A stretch of DNA of 64,000 nt, taken from the NCBI GenBank assembly GCA_943370385.1, contig CALRQT020000014.1, positions 1-64,000 of the forward strand. The letters run 5' to 3'. Numbering within the stretch: the first letter of the stretch is position 1; each line of letters begins with the position of its first letter. This DNA comes from BAIKAL-G1 sp943370385 (lineage in GTDB: Bacteria > Cyanobacteriota > Cyanobacteriia > PCC-6307 > Cyanobiaceae). Both the position numbers and the translations under genes were made by a program. The notes beneath the pieces are model-generated. The model made no database searches, was not told the origin of the DNA, and saw only the letters and a program-made list of their open reading frames with translations. Shown here piece by piece: positions 7,801 to 16,401 of the stretch.

Positions 7801-9045
7801 TTGGCAGAGGTTCGCTTCCAGCACGTGGGCAAGACCTACCCGCCCCGGCGGGGAGCCGCTCCGGTTGAGGTGCTGCGGGACCTGGAACTCACCATCAGCG
7901 ATGGCGAATTTCTGGTGCTGGTGGGTCCCTCCGGCTGCGGCAAGAGCACCCTGCTGCGCCTACTCGCCGGCCTGGAAAGCCCCACCAGTGGTGAGTTGTT
8001 CGTGGGCGATCGCTGCGTTACCCGGCTGCGGCCCTCCCAGCGGGATGTGGCGATGGTGTTCCAGAGCTACGCCCTCTACCCCCACCTGAGCGTGGCCGAC
8101 AACATCGGCTTCGGCCTGCGGCGCCAGCGCCAGCGCAGCCCCCTGCAGGAACTGGCCGATGGCCTGCACCGGGCCAGCCGCGGCCTGCCAGGCCCACTGC
8201 GGTTTCACTCCCGCCGCGAAGACCGGATCGAAGCCGTGATCCAGCAGGTGGCCGAGACCCTGGAACTGGGGGCCCTGCTCGATCGCCTGCCCAAGGAACT
8301 CTCCGGCGGCCAAAAGCAGCGGGTGGCCCTGGGCCGGGCCATCGCCCGCCAGCCGGCCGTGTTCCTGATGGATGAGCCCCTCAGCAACCTCGATGCCAAG
8401 TTGCGCGGCGGCACCCGCAGCCAGATCGTCGAGCTGCAGCGCCGGCTCGGCACCACAACGATCTACGTGACCCACGACCAGGTGGAGGCCATGACCATGG
8501 GCCACCGGATTGCGGTGCTCAACCGGGGCCAGCTGCAGCAGCTCGGCACGCCCCTGGAGCTCTATCGCTGGCCCGCCAACACCTTCGTGGCCCAGTTCAT
8601 TGGCAGCCCGGCCATGAACCTGCTGCCCGTCACCGCGGTCGGCGGCGCCCAGCTGCAGCTGGAGGGGCGCCGCTTCCTGGTGGAGGGCCCCATGGGCGCG
8701 GCCCTGGCCCAGTGGCAGGAGCGGGGCAACCCGGACGGCCTCACCGCCGGCCTGCGGCCCGAACACCTGCGGCTCGGGCCCGCCACCAACCGCAACCTCA
8801 GCGCCGAGGTGACCCACTGCGAAGCCCTGGGCAATGAACAGCTGGTGAGCTGCCGCCTGCTGGAGGGCAGCCATCTGGTGCAGGTGCGGGCCGAACCCGA
8901 CCAGCCGCTGGTGCCAGGCCAGACCGTGCACCTGGAGGTGCAGGCCGAGGGTTGGCGCCTGTTTGATGGAGACGGGCTGGCCCTGCCCCAGGTACCAGCG
9001 CCCGTGACGGCGGGGCCGGAGCCGGTGCTACCCAAATTCAGCTGA
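7801..9045 (+). CDS. ABC transporter ATP-binding protein, MalK/UgpC (sugar importer) type
   Basis: A 414-residue ABC ATPase with Walker A GPSGCGKS (41-48), Q-loop FQSYALYPHLSV, signature LSGGQKQR (near 166), Walker B FLMDEPLSNLD and switch His in VTHDQ. The C-terminal 150 residues form the TOBE/OB regulatory domain typical of importers for sugars and compatible solutes (GLRPEHLRLG). In cyanobacteria the closest functional precedent is GgtA for glucosylglycerol. No permease or binding-protein gene is adjacent, so it is an orphan ATPase here. The helical subdomain carries an insert of about 30 residues (RQRSPLQELADGLHRASRG) not usual in MalK. TTG start. Confidence 0.8.
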   Translation: MAEVRFQHVGKTYPPRRGAAPVEVLRDLELTISDGEFLVLVGPSGCGKSTLLRLLAGLESPTSGELFVGDRCVTRLRPSQRDVAMVFQSYALYPHLSVADNIGFGLRRQRQRSPLQELADGLHRASRGLPGPLRFHSRREDRIEAVIQQVAETLELGALLDRLPKELSGGQKQRVALGRAIARQPAVFLMDEPLSNLDAKLRGGTRSQIVELQRRLGTTTIYVTHDQVEAMTMGHRIAVLNRGQLQQLGTPLELYRWPANTFVAQFIGSPAMNLLPVTAVGGAQLQLEGRRFLVEGPMGAALAQWQERGNPDGLTAGLRPEHLRLGPATNRNLSAEVTHCEALGNEQLVSCRLLEGSHLVQVRAEPDQPLVPGQTVHLEVQAEGWRLFDGDGLALPQVPAPVTAGPEPVLPKFS

Positions 9046-9103
9046 AGCCTGACTAAGGGCTAGGCAAGTGGGGGCTAGGCCAGAGGGCCGGTTCAGCCGA
9101 GCC

Positions 9104-11506
9104 CTATTTCACCCAGACCACGCTGCAACCTTGGCCGCCATCGCCCTGGTCGGCGTCGCTGACCCGCTCCACGTAGGGCACGGTGGAGAGCCAGTCGCGC
9201 AGGCCGCGTTTGAGCTTGCCGGTGCCGATGCCATGGATCACCCAGAGGGGGCCATTGGCGTTGCGCAGCCGCTCCTCCAGGGCCGATTCGGCCTCATGCA
9301 CCCGCAGGCCGCGCACATCGACGGTGTTGCCCTCGGTGCGCACCTCCGGGCCCCGGCTGGCCGGATTGCGGCGGCTACGCACCTGCACCACGGGCTGGGG
9401 CGGCTCGGGGGGCGCCGGTTTTTCACCCTGGAGCCCCTCGATCGCCGCCAGTTCCACCGTGAGGCGCAACACGCCGCAACGGACCGTGAGCTCGAGGCCA
9501 TCGGCGCTGATCGCCAACACCTCGGCCGCCTTGCCCAGGGCCAGCAGCCGGATGCGCTCGCCCACTACGGGCCGCCAGCCGCGGTGGTCGCGGCGTTCGG
9601 GCTTGGGGCGGTGGTCCTGCTCGAGCTGCTTGAGTTTCTGGCCCGCCTGGCGGGCCGTTTCACCGGAGGCCTCCCCCTGGCGCAGGCGGCGGATGATCCG
9701 GCGCACCTCCTTTTGGCCATCGCGAATCGAATGCTCGAGGGCCTGGCGCCGTTGCTCCTGGAGCTCGGCCGACTGGTCGCTCTGCTGCTGCCAGCGCTGC
9801 AGCAACTCCTCGTGCAGCAGCTCGGTGCGGGCCAGCAGGGCCGCCGCCTCCTCGGCCGCCTCCTGCTGGCGTTGGCGCTGGGCCTCCAGGCCGGCGATCA
9901 CCTGGTTGAGTTCCCCCTCGCCCCGCGGCGCCAACAGCTGCTGGGCCTGGTCGAGCACGGCGCCCTCAAGGCCGAGGCGGTTGGCGATCGCCAGGGCATT
10001 GCTGCGGCCCGGGATGCCCCAAAGCAGGTGGTAGGTGGGCGAGAGGGTGGCGACATCGAAGGCCACCGAGGCATTTTCAAAGCGGGAATCGTGGTACTTG
10101 AGGGCCTTGAGCTCGCCGAAGTGGGTGGTGGCGATCGTGAGCCGGGCCCGCTCGGCCAGGTGGCGCAGCAGGGCGATCGCCAGGGCCGTGCCCTCGGTGG
10201 GATCGGTGCCGGCGCCCACCTCATCGAGCAACACCAGGCAGGCGCCGGCGCTGGGGTCGCTCGGCAGGGCAGCCAGGATCCGGGCGATGCGGCGCACGTG
10301 GCCGCTAAAGGTGGAGAGGTTTTGCTGCAGCGACTGCTCATCGCCGATGTCGGCCAGCACTAGCTCGCACCAGGGCACCGAGGGGGTGCCGCTGCAGGGC
10401 AGAAACAGGCCGGCGCGGGCCATCAGGGCCGCCAGGCCCACACTTTTGAGCGTGACGGTTTTGCCGCCGGTGTTGGGGCCGGTGATCGCCACCACCCGCA
10501 GCTCCGGGCCCACCTGCACGCTCACCGGCACCACCCCATGGCCGCCCTGACGGCGCTCCTGCCAGAGCAGCAGGGGATGGCGCAGGCCTTCGAGCCGGAT
10601 CGGGGCGCCGGGATCGGCCTCCAGCTCGGGCCGCGTGGCGCCTAGGGCCTGGCCGTAGCGGGCCCGGGCCAGGGCGAAATCCAGTTGCACCAGCACCGCC
10701 TGGAGGTGGCTGAGGGCCGGCTGCTCAGCGCCGACCAGGCCACTGAGCTCCAGCAACACCTGTTGCTCCTCCTCCCGCTCCTTGCCGGCCAGCACACCAA
10801 TCCGGTTGCCCAGGGCGATCACGGCCTGGGGCTCGATGAACACCGTGCTGCCGGAGGCGGAACTGTCGTGGACCAGGCCGGCCAGCTGGGAGGCGGCCCC
10901 GGCCTTGACCGCCAACACGGGCCGGCCGTTGCGCTCGGACACAACCGTGTCTTGAAGGAGGGCGCTGTGGCGACGGATCAGCTCTTGGAGGCGCTCGCGC
11001 CGGTCGGAGCGGGCGGCGGCCAGCTGGCGGCGCAGCTCCGCCAGGGGGGCACTGGCGCGATCCGCCACCCGGCCACCCTCCTCCAAGCAGAAGCGCAACC
11101 GTTGCTCGAGCTCGGGCAAGGTGCGCAGGTCCGCCACCAGGGCCGTGGTCACGGGCCGGATCGTGGGGTCTTCGATCTGGCGGCGCAGGCGCCGGGCCGC
11201 CGCCAGGGTGGTGGCCACGGCCAGCAGGGCCAGGCCCGAGGCGGTGCCGCCCTTGGCGCAGAAGAGCAGGGTGTCCCCCAGGTCGGCCACCCCCTGAAAC
11301 GACAGCCCCCCCTCACTGAGGCCATCGAGACCTACCAACTCGGTGGTTTCGGCCAGGCGCCGGCGGCTTTCCTCCAGATCGGCGCCCAGGGGCAAGCGGG
11401 CACAGAGGGCCCCACCGGCGCTGGTGCTGGCAAACGTGGCCAGGTGCTCCCCCAGCCGCGGCCATTCGAGCAGCTCCAGGGCCTCTTGGCCGATCGGCTG
11501 GTCCAT
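9104..11506 (-). CDS. mutS2: Endonuclease MutS2 (ribosome-rescue / recombination suppressor)
   Basis: An 800-residue MutS2: core and clamp helices lacking the mismatch-recognition domain, then an ABC-type ATPase with GPNTGGKT (near residue 342) and the DEVGAGTDPTEG Walker B, a long coiled coil (KPERRDH region), and a C-terminal Smr domain (VDVRGLRVHEAESALE ... HGIGTGKLKRGL). MutS2 proteins act at recombination intermediates, and in Bacillus they split collided ribosomes; the Smr domain is the nuclease. The ATG at 11506 gives the usual N-terminus (LELLEWPRLGEHLATFAST); the frame is open upstream to a GTG at 11599. Confidence 0.92.
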   Translation of the reverse strand: MDQPIGQEALELLEWPRLGEHLATFASTSAGGALCARLPLGADLEESRRRLAETTELVGLDGLSEGGLSFQGVADLGDTLLFCAKGGTASGLALLAVATTLAAARRLRRQIEDPTIRPVTTALVADLRTLPELEQRLRFCLEEGGRVADRASAPLAELRRQLAAARSDRRERLQELIRRHSALLQDTVVSERNGRPVLAVKAGAASQLAGLVHDSSASGSTVFIEPQAVIALGNRIGVLAGKEREEEQQVLLELSGLVGAEQPALSHLQAVLVQLDFALARARYGQALGATRPELEADPGAPIRLEGLRHPLLLWQERRQGGHGVVPVSVQVGPELRVVAITGPNTGGKTVTLKSVGLAALMARAGLFLPCSGTPSVPWCELVLADIGDEQSLQQNLSTFSGHVRRIARILAALPSDPSAGACLVLLDEVGAGTDPTEGTALAIALLRHLAERARLTIATTHFGELKALKYHDSRFENASVAFDVATLSPTYHLLWGIPGRSNALAIANRLGLEGAVLDQAQQLLAPRGEGELNQVIAGLEAQRQRQQEAAEEAAALLARTELLHEELLQRWQQQSDQSAELQEQRRQALEHSIRDGQKEVRRIIRRLRQGEASGETARQAGQKLKQLEQDHRPKPERRDHRGWRPVVGERIRLLALGKAAEVLAISADGLELTVRCGVLRLTVELAAIEGLQGEKPAPPEPPQPVVQVRSRRNPASRGPEVRTEGNTVDVRGLRVHEAESALEERLRNANGPLWVIHGIGTGKLKRGLRDWLSTVPYVERVSDADQGDGGQGCSVVWVK

Positions 11507-11658
11507 GCCGTCCGGCTGGGAAGCCCGGGAAGCGGGGGCTTGGTCAGTCGCCCCGAGAGGGAGCTCGGTAGCCAATAGGGAAGGGACCAGGGGAAGCACG
11601 AGGCAAGCGGCCTGAGGCGGCGGGAAACGGGGGCTGGGGCTGGAGCGTCAGCAGGCGA

Positions 11659-12105
11659 TTAGGACCGGTTCGAGCCGATACCGGCCGCGGGCTCGTAGAG
11701 CAGCTCCAACCAGTTGCCCTCGGGATCCTGGAGATAGAACGAGGCCGTGCCGTCGCGGTGGTCGTGGAGCTCGCCCACCGCCACTCCAGCGGCCTGGAGG
11801 CGGGCGTGTTCGGCCTGCACCTGGTCGCGGCTGGAGAAATGGAAGGCGAAATGGGGGCCGGCCGCCTTGTACTCAGGACTCAGCAGGGCGATGCCATCAC
11901 CGCCGCCGGGGCGCTGCAGGTAGGCCCAATCGCTGGCATCCCAGGTGAGCTCCAGGCCCATGGCGGCGTAGAAGCGCTTGGCCCGCTCCATGTCCTGCAC
12001 CCGCAGGGCCACGTGCCCCAACCAGGATTGCCGGCCCGGGGGGCGGGCCGCTGGATCACTGCCGGCCGACCTGATGCCGTCCACCCCCTGCCCTTCTGCC
12101 GCCAT
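11659..12105 (-). CDS. VOC / glyoxalase superfamily protein
   Basis: A 148-residue single-module vicinal-oxygen-chelate protein. The beta-alpha-beta-beta-beta repeats are recognisable: LGHVALRVQDMERAKRFYAAMGLEL opens the first, and GTASFYLQDPEGNWLELLYEP closes the second with the Glu that usually ligates the metal; the His in GHVAL would be its partner. Family members include glyoxalases, dioxygenases and resistance proteins, so the substrate cannot be assigned. The ATG at 12105 puts 25 low-complexity residues ahead of the fold. It lies between hemB and mutS2, all on the minus strand. Confidence 0.75.
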   Translation of the reverse strand: MAAEGQGVDGIRSAGSDPAARPPGRQSWLGHVALRVQDMERAKRFYAAMGLELTWDASDWAYLQRPGGGDGIALLSPEYKAAGPHFAFHFSSRDQVQAEHARLQAAGVAVGELHDHRDGTASFYLQDPEGNWLELLYEPAAGIGSNRS

Positions 12106-12139
12106 GGTGCCCCTGCCGTTGCGCTAGGGCCATTCTTGA

Positions 12140-12184
12140 CCTCAATAGGCCCTGCCGTGGCTGCGGGGCCAGGGCCTATTGAGG
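12140..12184. repeat. 15-bp perfect inverted repeat between hemB and the VOC gene
   Basis: CCTCAATAGGCCCTG (12140-12154) is exactly mirrored by CAGGGCCTATTGAGG (12170-12184) around a 15-base loop. On the plus strand it is followed by TTTTG, like a terminator, but no plus-strand gene precedes it. On the minus strand it lies 62 bases after the hemB stop and would fold in the hemB-VOC transcript, without a U-tract. Best read as a hemB 3' hairpin or processing site. Confidence 0.7.
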
Positions 12185-12246
12185 TTTTGCCAATCCCGCC
12201 AATCGAACAACAGATGGCGGCGCCGGCCACTCCTGGGGGTTGGGGC

Positions 12247-13248
12247 TCACCCCTCGGCCAGCCAGGCGGCCGCATCACAAGCGTGGTAAGTGAGGATCAA
12301 ATTGGCCCCGGCCCGCTTGAAACACAGCAGGGTTTCGAGCACAATCGAGCGCTCATCAATCCAGCCCCGTTCGGCCGCCGCCTTCACCATCGAATATTCG
12401 CCGCTCACGTTGTAGGCCGCGATCGGCAATTCGGTTTCGCCGCGCAGGCGATGGATGATGTCGAGGTAGGCCAGGCCCGGCTTCACCATCAAAATGTCGG
12501 CGCCTTCCTGCTCATCGAGCAGGGCCTCGGTGAGGCACTCGCGGCCATTGGCCGGATCCATCTGATAGGTGGATTTATCCTTAGGGATCGGCTTGCAAGC
12601 CACGGCCCGGGGGGCCGAATCGAGGGCTTCCCGGAAGGGGCCGTAGTAGGCGGAGGCGTATTTAGCGGTGTAACTGATGATGCCCACATGTTCAAAGCCC
12701 TCTTCATCGAGGGCTTCGCGGATTGCCCCCACCCGGCCATCCATCATGTCGCTGGGGCCGATCAAATCGGCGCCGGCCTTGGCCTGGGCCACGGCCTGGC
12801 GGCAGAGGATCTCGACGGTTTCATCGTTGAGCACGATCCCTTCGGCGCTGACGATGCCATCATGGCCATCGCAGGAATAGGGATCGAGGGCCACATCGGT
12901 CATGATCGTCATGCCGGGGTGGGCCGCCTTAATGCGACGGATCGCCCTGGGAATCAGGCCACCTTCGTTGAAACATTCGGCGCCGTCTTCAGTTTTGAGG
13001 CCATCGGCCACCTTGGGGAAGAGCACCACGCAACGGATGCCCAGGCCCCAGGCGCGACCCACCTCCTGCACCAACCCTTCCAGGCTCCAGCGCTGGGCGC
13101 CGGGCATGGCACTGATCGGCTCGTTGGTGGCGCCCTCGTGCACAAACAGGGGGTAGATGAAATCGGCGGCGCGGAGCTGGTGCTCCTGAACCATGGCCCG
13201 CAGGGCTGGCGTGCGCCGCAACCGGCGGGGACGGTAGGTGAGCTCCAT
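12247..13248 (-). CDS. hemB: Delta-aminolevulinic acid dehydratase (porphobilinogen synthase)
   Basis: A 333-residue HemB, which condenses two 5-aminolevulinate molecules to porphobilinogen, the shared precursor of chlorophyll, heme and bilins. The two active-site lysines are visible: K196 (YTAKYASAYYGPFREA) and K256, the Schiff-base lysine, in MVKPGLAYLDI. The metal region reads DVALDPYSCDGHDG with aspartates rather than the triple-Cys zinc site, so it is the Mg-type enzyme of photosynthetic organisms. Full length; the ATG at 13248 matches the family start (MELTYRPRRLRRTPALRAMV). Confidence 0.96.
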   Translation of the reverse strand: MELTYRPRRLRRTPALRAMVQEHQLRAADFIYPLFVHEGATNEPISAMPGAQRWSLEGLVQEVGRAWGLGIRCVVLFPKVADGLKTEDGAECFNEGGLIPRAIRRIKAAHPGMTIMTDVALDPYSCDGHDGIVSAEGIVLNDETVEILCRQAVAQAKAGADLIGPSDMMDGRVGAIREALDEEGFEHVGIISYTAKYASAYYGPFREALDSAPRAVACKPIPKDKSTYQMDPANGRECLTEALLDEQEGADILMVKPGLAYLDIIHRLRGETELPIAAYNVSGEYSMVKAAAERGWIDERSIVLETLLCFKRAGANLILTYHACDAAAWLAEG

Positions 13249-13344
13249 GGCGGACTGAACGCTGGGCGGATCCTACGGAGCTGCCATGGGGACGCTGATT
13301 GGTGATTGCGGGAACCGGCGACCTTGGGAAGAAGCCTGCCTGGA

Positions 13345-14343
13345 TCAGAGGCGGGCCTGCTCGATCCAGTCGGCGCGGGGGTCAACCCGGCGCTCGGCGC
13401 GCAGTTGCTCGAGCAGGTGGCGCTCCGCCTCGCTGAAGCTGGGGGGTAGGCGCAGGCTGAGGCTCAACAGCAGGTCACCGCGGCCATCCTTGATCGGCCA
13501 GCCCTTGCCCTTGAGCCGCAGGCTGCGGCCCGGCTCCATGCCGGCCGGCACCTGCACGGTGGCTTCGCCATCGGGGGTGGCCACCCGCACCTCACCGCCG
13601 AGGGCCAGTTCATCGAGGCTCAGGGGCAGTTCGGCCCGCAGCAGGTCGCCATCGAGGCTCCAAACGGGATGGTCGAGCAGCTTGAGGTTGAGGTAGAGGT
13701 CGCCGCGGCGGCCGGTGCCGGGCTGGAGGTTGCCCTTGCCCTTGAGCCGCAGGCGGCTGCCGGTTTTCACCCCGGGCGGGATCCGCACCTGCACCCGCTC
13801 CTCATTGACGGCCAGGGTGCGCTCGCAGCCCCGAAACGCATCGGCAAAACTGAGGCTGATGCTGGCCTCGGCATCGAGGTTGAGGGGCGCGCGTCCAGCG
13901 CCAGCTCCAGCCGCACCGCCGGGGAAGCCCCCGGGAAAGCCGCCGCCGGGGAAGCCGGAGGAGAAGCCAAACCCGCCAGGGGCTCCGCCAAAACCGCCGC
14001 TAGCGGGCCCGCCGCCCCCACCAAAACGGCCCAGCAGGTCGTTGATGAAGTCGTCGAAGTTGCCGTAGCGGCCGAAATCGACATCGGCGCCGCCGCTGGC
14101 CCCGCCAGATTGGTTCCAGTACTGGCCGAATTGTTCATAGCGGCGGCGCTTATCGGGATCGGAGAGCACCTCGTAGGCCTCGCTGATCTCCTTGAACTTC
14201 GCCTCCGCCTCCTTGTTATTGGGATTCACATCCGGGTGGTACTCGCGGGCCAGCTTGCGGAAGGCCCGCTTCACCGCATCGGCGTCGGCGCCCCGCTCGA
14301 GGCCCAGCACCTTGAAGTAATCGCGATATCCACTGGCTCCCAT
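13345..14343 (-). CDS. CbpA-type DnaJ co-chaperone (Hsp40, type II)
   Basis: A 332-residue Hsp40. Residues 6-70 form the J domain with the HPD triad at 36-38, which stimulates DnaK ATP hydrolysis. A long Gly/Phe-rich linker follows (about 85-155, GGGGGPASGGFGG type). The rest holds the two beta-sandwich substrate domains (RIPPGVKTGSRLRLKGKG and VPAGMEPGRSLRLKGKGWP). The CXXCXGXG zinc finger of canonical DnaJ is absent, so it is a DnaJ2/CbpA-like paralogue. It lies upstream of hemB on the same strand with a 96-base gap. Confidence 0.9.
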   Translation of the reverse strand: MGASGYRDYFKVLGLERGADADAVKRAFRKLAREYHPDVNPNNKEAEAKFKEISEAYEVLSDPDKRRRYEQFGQYWNQSGGASGGADVDFGRYGNFDDFINDLLGRFGGGGGPASGGFGGAPGGFGFSSGFPGGGFPGGFPGGAAGAGAGRAPLNLDAEASISLSFADAFRGCERTLAVNEERVQVRIPPGVKTGSRLRLKGKGNLQPGTGRRGDLYLNLKLLDHPVWSLDGDLLRAELPLSLDELALGGEVRVATPDGEATVQVPAGMEPGRSLRLKGKGWPIKDGRGDLLLSLSLRLPPSFSEAERHLLEQLRAERRVDPRADWIEQARL

Positions 14344-14509
14344 CGCGGCGTCGGGGGTGAGAGGTCAATGGCACCCCCACTCTCCCAGTTGAAACGCCCG
14401 CGCCGGGGCGCCGCCATGGGCGGAAGGCCGAACGTGCGGCCGCCGCTGAGCATCCGCCCTGGGAGCCCAGCGAATCCGCCCTAACCTCCACCCAGCATCA
14501 CGAGCCGCC

Positions 14510-15082
14510 ATGGCCCTCGCAGCCCGCCCTGCCCTAATAGCCCCAACGTCCCTAAGCAAAGGCCGCCACCGCGGATGGGGCCAGGCCCTGTTGGTGGGAA
14601 TCAGCGCCGTGCTGATGGGCACCGCCACTGGTGCCATCACCCCCGCCCGCAGCGCCCCTATCCCCAGCCAGGTTGGCCCAGACCCCAGCCCAGTCCTCAA
14701 CAACGCCGTCTTGGCCCCCACCAGTCTGGCCCTGGCCCAAGCCGGCGGCACCGACCTCAGCGCCTCCAGCCCAAGTCAGCTGGCCCTAGTCGAGATCCTG
14801 CGTCGCAAAGGGGTGGTGTTCTACGGCGCCTGGTGGTGTGGCCACTGCTCCCACCAAAAGAGCCTGTTCGGGGCCGAGGCGGCCAACAAGCTGCCCTACG
14901 TGGAATGCGATAAGGACGATGCCGGCCGCCGGCGCTGCCAGACGGCCAAAATTCGGGCCTTCCCCACCTGGGACTACAAGGGAGAGCGGCGCGAAGGGGT
15001 GCTGGAGCTGGAGGAACTCCGGATCTGGGTGGGCGCGCCCAAGGGGGCAATCCACTCCTCCAGCAAAGGCTCACAAACTTGA
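14510..15082 (+). CDS. Exported or membrane-anchored thioredoxin-like protein
   Basis: A 190-residue protein. An N-terminal hydrophobic segment (about 25-42) looks like an uncleaved signal or a signal peptide, followed by an Ala/Pro-rich spacer to about residue 88. The C-terminal 100 residues are a thioredoxin-like fold with the active site AWWCGHC (C110, C113) and a second pair in VECDKDDAGRRRC. CGHC and the GAWWCGHC context resemble the thioredoxin domain of cyanobacterial/plant VKOR (LTO1) proteins, but there is no VKOR domain here. Probably a periplasmic or lumenal disulfide oxidoreductase. Its 3' end overlaps the convergent gene by 12 bases. Confidence 0.8.
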   Translation: MALAARPALIAPTSLSKGRHRGWGQALLVGISAVLMGTATGAITPARSAPIPSQVGPDPSPVLNNAVLAPTSLALAQAGGTDLSASSPSQLALVEILRRKGVVFYGAWWCGHCSHQKSLFGAEAANKLPYVECDKDDAGRRRCQTAKIRAFPTWDYKGERREGVLELEELRIWVGAPKGAIHSSSKGSQT

Positions 15083-15835
15083 GAGGCCGCTGAGGGCCAG
15101 CAGCAGGCCAAAGCCCAGGCACAGCCCGCCGCTGATCTGACGCTGGTGCGCCTGGGTCCAGCCCTTGAGCCGCTCCAGCTGGCGCTGTCCTGCGGCCCCA
15201 CTCACCAACAGCAACAGGGTCGGCGCCAGGGAAGGCAGCAGGGCGCATAGGGCGATCAGGCCCACCAGCAGGGCCTCCTGCAGCCCGGGCAACCGGTCCC
15301 GGCCCAGGTCATGGACGGCGGGGAACACCAGCACCAGGGAGGTGAGATTGCTGGCCATGGTCACCAGGCCCAGCCCAAAGGCGCGGCGCAAGGGATGGCG
15401 CCGGGTTGCTTGCCGGTCTTGGGGGCCCGTGGCCAAACCGACTGGGGCTGGGCTCGGCAGCTCAGCACTGGCCTGGGCGGGCACCGGAGCCGCCTGGAGG
15501 AGCTTCAAGCCGAGCCCGAGCAACACCAGGGCCAGCGCCAACCGCAAGCCAGCCGACTCCGGGTCGGGGCCCGGCGCCGACTGGGGCAGGGCATGGCCCA
15601 CCACCAGGGCAAGGGCGATCCACAGGGCCACCACCACGGCCGAACCGAGAGCAAACCACCAGCCCGCCCGCAGCCCCGAGCCGCTGCGCGTCACCGTGAG
15701 GATCTGGGCCACCAACACCAGGGGACTCACGGCCGAGCCCAGGGCCAGCGGCAGGATCGCCAGGGCAGCGGCCTGAAACGACTCGGGCGATGCGAGGCCC
15801 TGGGCGGCGGGGGCGAGGGCGGCCAGGAGCGACAT
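15071..15835 (-). CDS. GAP/Sap family (LysE-like) multi-pass membrane protein
   Basis: A 254-residue protein with about six hydrophobic segments. The N-terminal pattern (ILPLALGSAVSPLVLVAQILTV) and the central hydrophilic loop (residues about 120-155) fit the Sap/GAP family of LysE-like small-molecule or lipid exporters. The ATG at 15835 is preferred because the frame upstream is basic and non-membranous. The substrate is unknown. It overlaps the 3' end of the thioredoxin-like gene (convergent, 12 bases), so the two transcripts are antisense to each other at their ends. Confidence 0.65.
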   Translation of the reverse strand: MSLLAALAPAAQGLASPESFQAAALAILPLALGSAVSPLVLVAQILTVTRSGSGLRAGWWFALGSAVVVALWIALALVVGHALPQSAPGPDPESAGLRLALALVLLGLGLKLLQAAPVPAQASAELPSPAPVGLATGPQDRQATRRHPLRRAFGLGLVTMASNLTSLVLVFPAVHDLGRDRLPGLQEALLVGLIALCALLPSLAPTLLLLVSGAAGQRQLERLKGWTQAHQRQISGGLCLGFGLLLALSGLSSL

Positions 15836-15839
15836 CGGA

Positions 15840-15993
15840 GCGATCAAATCACACAAACTCAAGGGGATTCTTGCTCGGGCGGACGCGACGATTCGATCGT
15901 CGCAGGTCCTAAGGCGGACAGTAATCAATGCGTTATTGAGAGGTACCAATGACTTGAAACGCCCTGAGTTGATTCAATCGACTAGGGCTTTTT
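15840..15993 (+). ncRNA. Candidate small RNA with terminator (unverified)
   Basis: This gap has a 7-bp hairpin with 3-base loop (CGACGAT-TCG-ATCGTCG, 15886-15902) and ends in a terminator-like plus-strand structure: a long imperfect stem at 15961-15987 (GCCCTGAGTTGATT... paired with ...GACTAGGGC) followed by TTTTTG. No plus-strand gene reads into this terminator; the nearest upstream plus gene ended 880 bases earlier behind a convergent gene. A short independent transcript is therefore plausible, but no promoter or known RNA family is recognised. It could equally be a back-up terminator for ssrA. Confidence 0.35.
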
Positions 15994-16034
15994 GCACCAT
16001 CCCTTCAGCCAACTCATCCCTTAACATGCCCATT

Positions 16035-16057
16035 AAAAAGGGCCCTTCCAGGCCCCA
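16035..16057 (-). terminator. Terminator of the ssrA transcript
   Basis: On the minus strand a GC-only stem (GGGCC / GGCCC) with a short loop is followed by five or more T residues, about 50 bases downstream of the tag reading frame. It closes the permuted tmRNA gene. Confidence 0.7.
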
Positions 16058-16059
16058 TG

Positions 16060-16375
16060 GATCATTTGGGTGATAAGGCTGATCTCACCCCATCTCCCTA
16101 ACTAGGGTCAGGCAGCCACAGGGGCGGCTTGACGGGAGAAACGAACGATGTTGTTCGCTGTTACGTGTGTGCTCTTACCGAGCAGGCTTCAGTCACCCTC
16201 CTCATGCCCCGTCGAAACCATTGCAGCCCCTGAAGGTCCCAGCCCGGGGGCTGGGAGGGCGCCCCACCGAATAGGCGGGGGGCAATGGAGCTGAGCGGAA
16301 TCGAACCGCTGTCCGAAACACTGGTGTGGACCACCTAGTCCGGCCGAAACCGGACCCCTGCATTGTGACAGCAGA
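16060..16375 (-). ncRNA. ssrA: tmRNA, circularly permuted two-piece form
   Basis: Transfer-messenger RNA rescues stalled ribosomes and tags the nascent peptide. Here the gene is permuted. Transcribed leftwards, the acceptor piece comes first (about 16375-16286): it has the T-arm GGTTCGATTCC and ends CAGCTCCA, with CCA not encoded. A spacer of about 55 bases (16285-16231) follows, then the coding piece starting GGGGCTGCAATGGTTTCGAC at 16230. The tag frame runs 16158-16108, ANNIVRFSRQAAPVAA then TGA. The coding piece 5' GGGGCTG pairs with the acceptor 3' CAGCTCC, as in mature two-piece tmRNA. Permuted tmRNA is established for the Prochlorococcus/Synechococcus/Cyanobium lineage. Outer ends are approximate. 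Confidence 0.93.
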
Positions 16376-16401
16376 GGATGGCCTGACGCCGCCTGGTCCG
16401 A

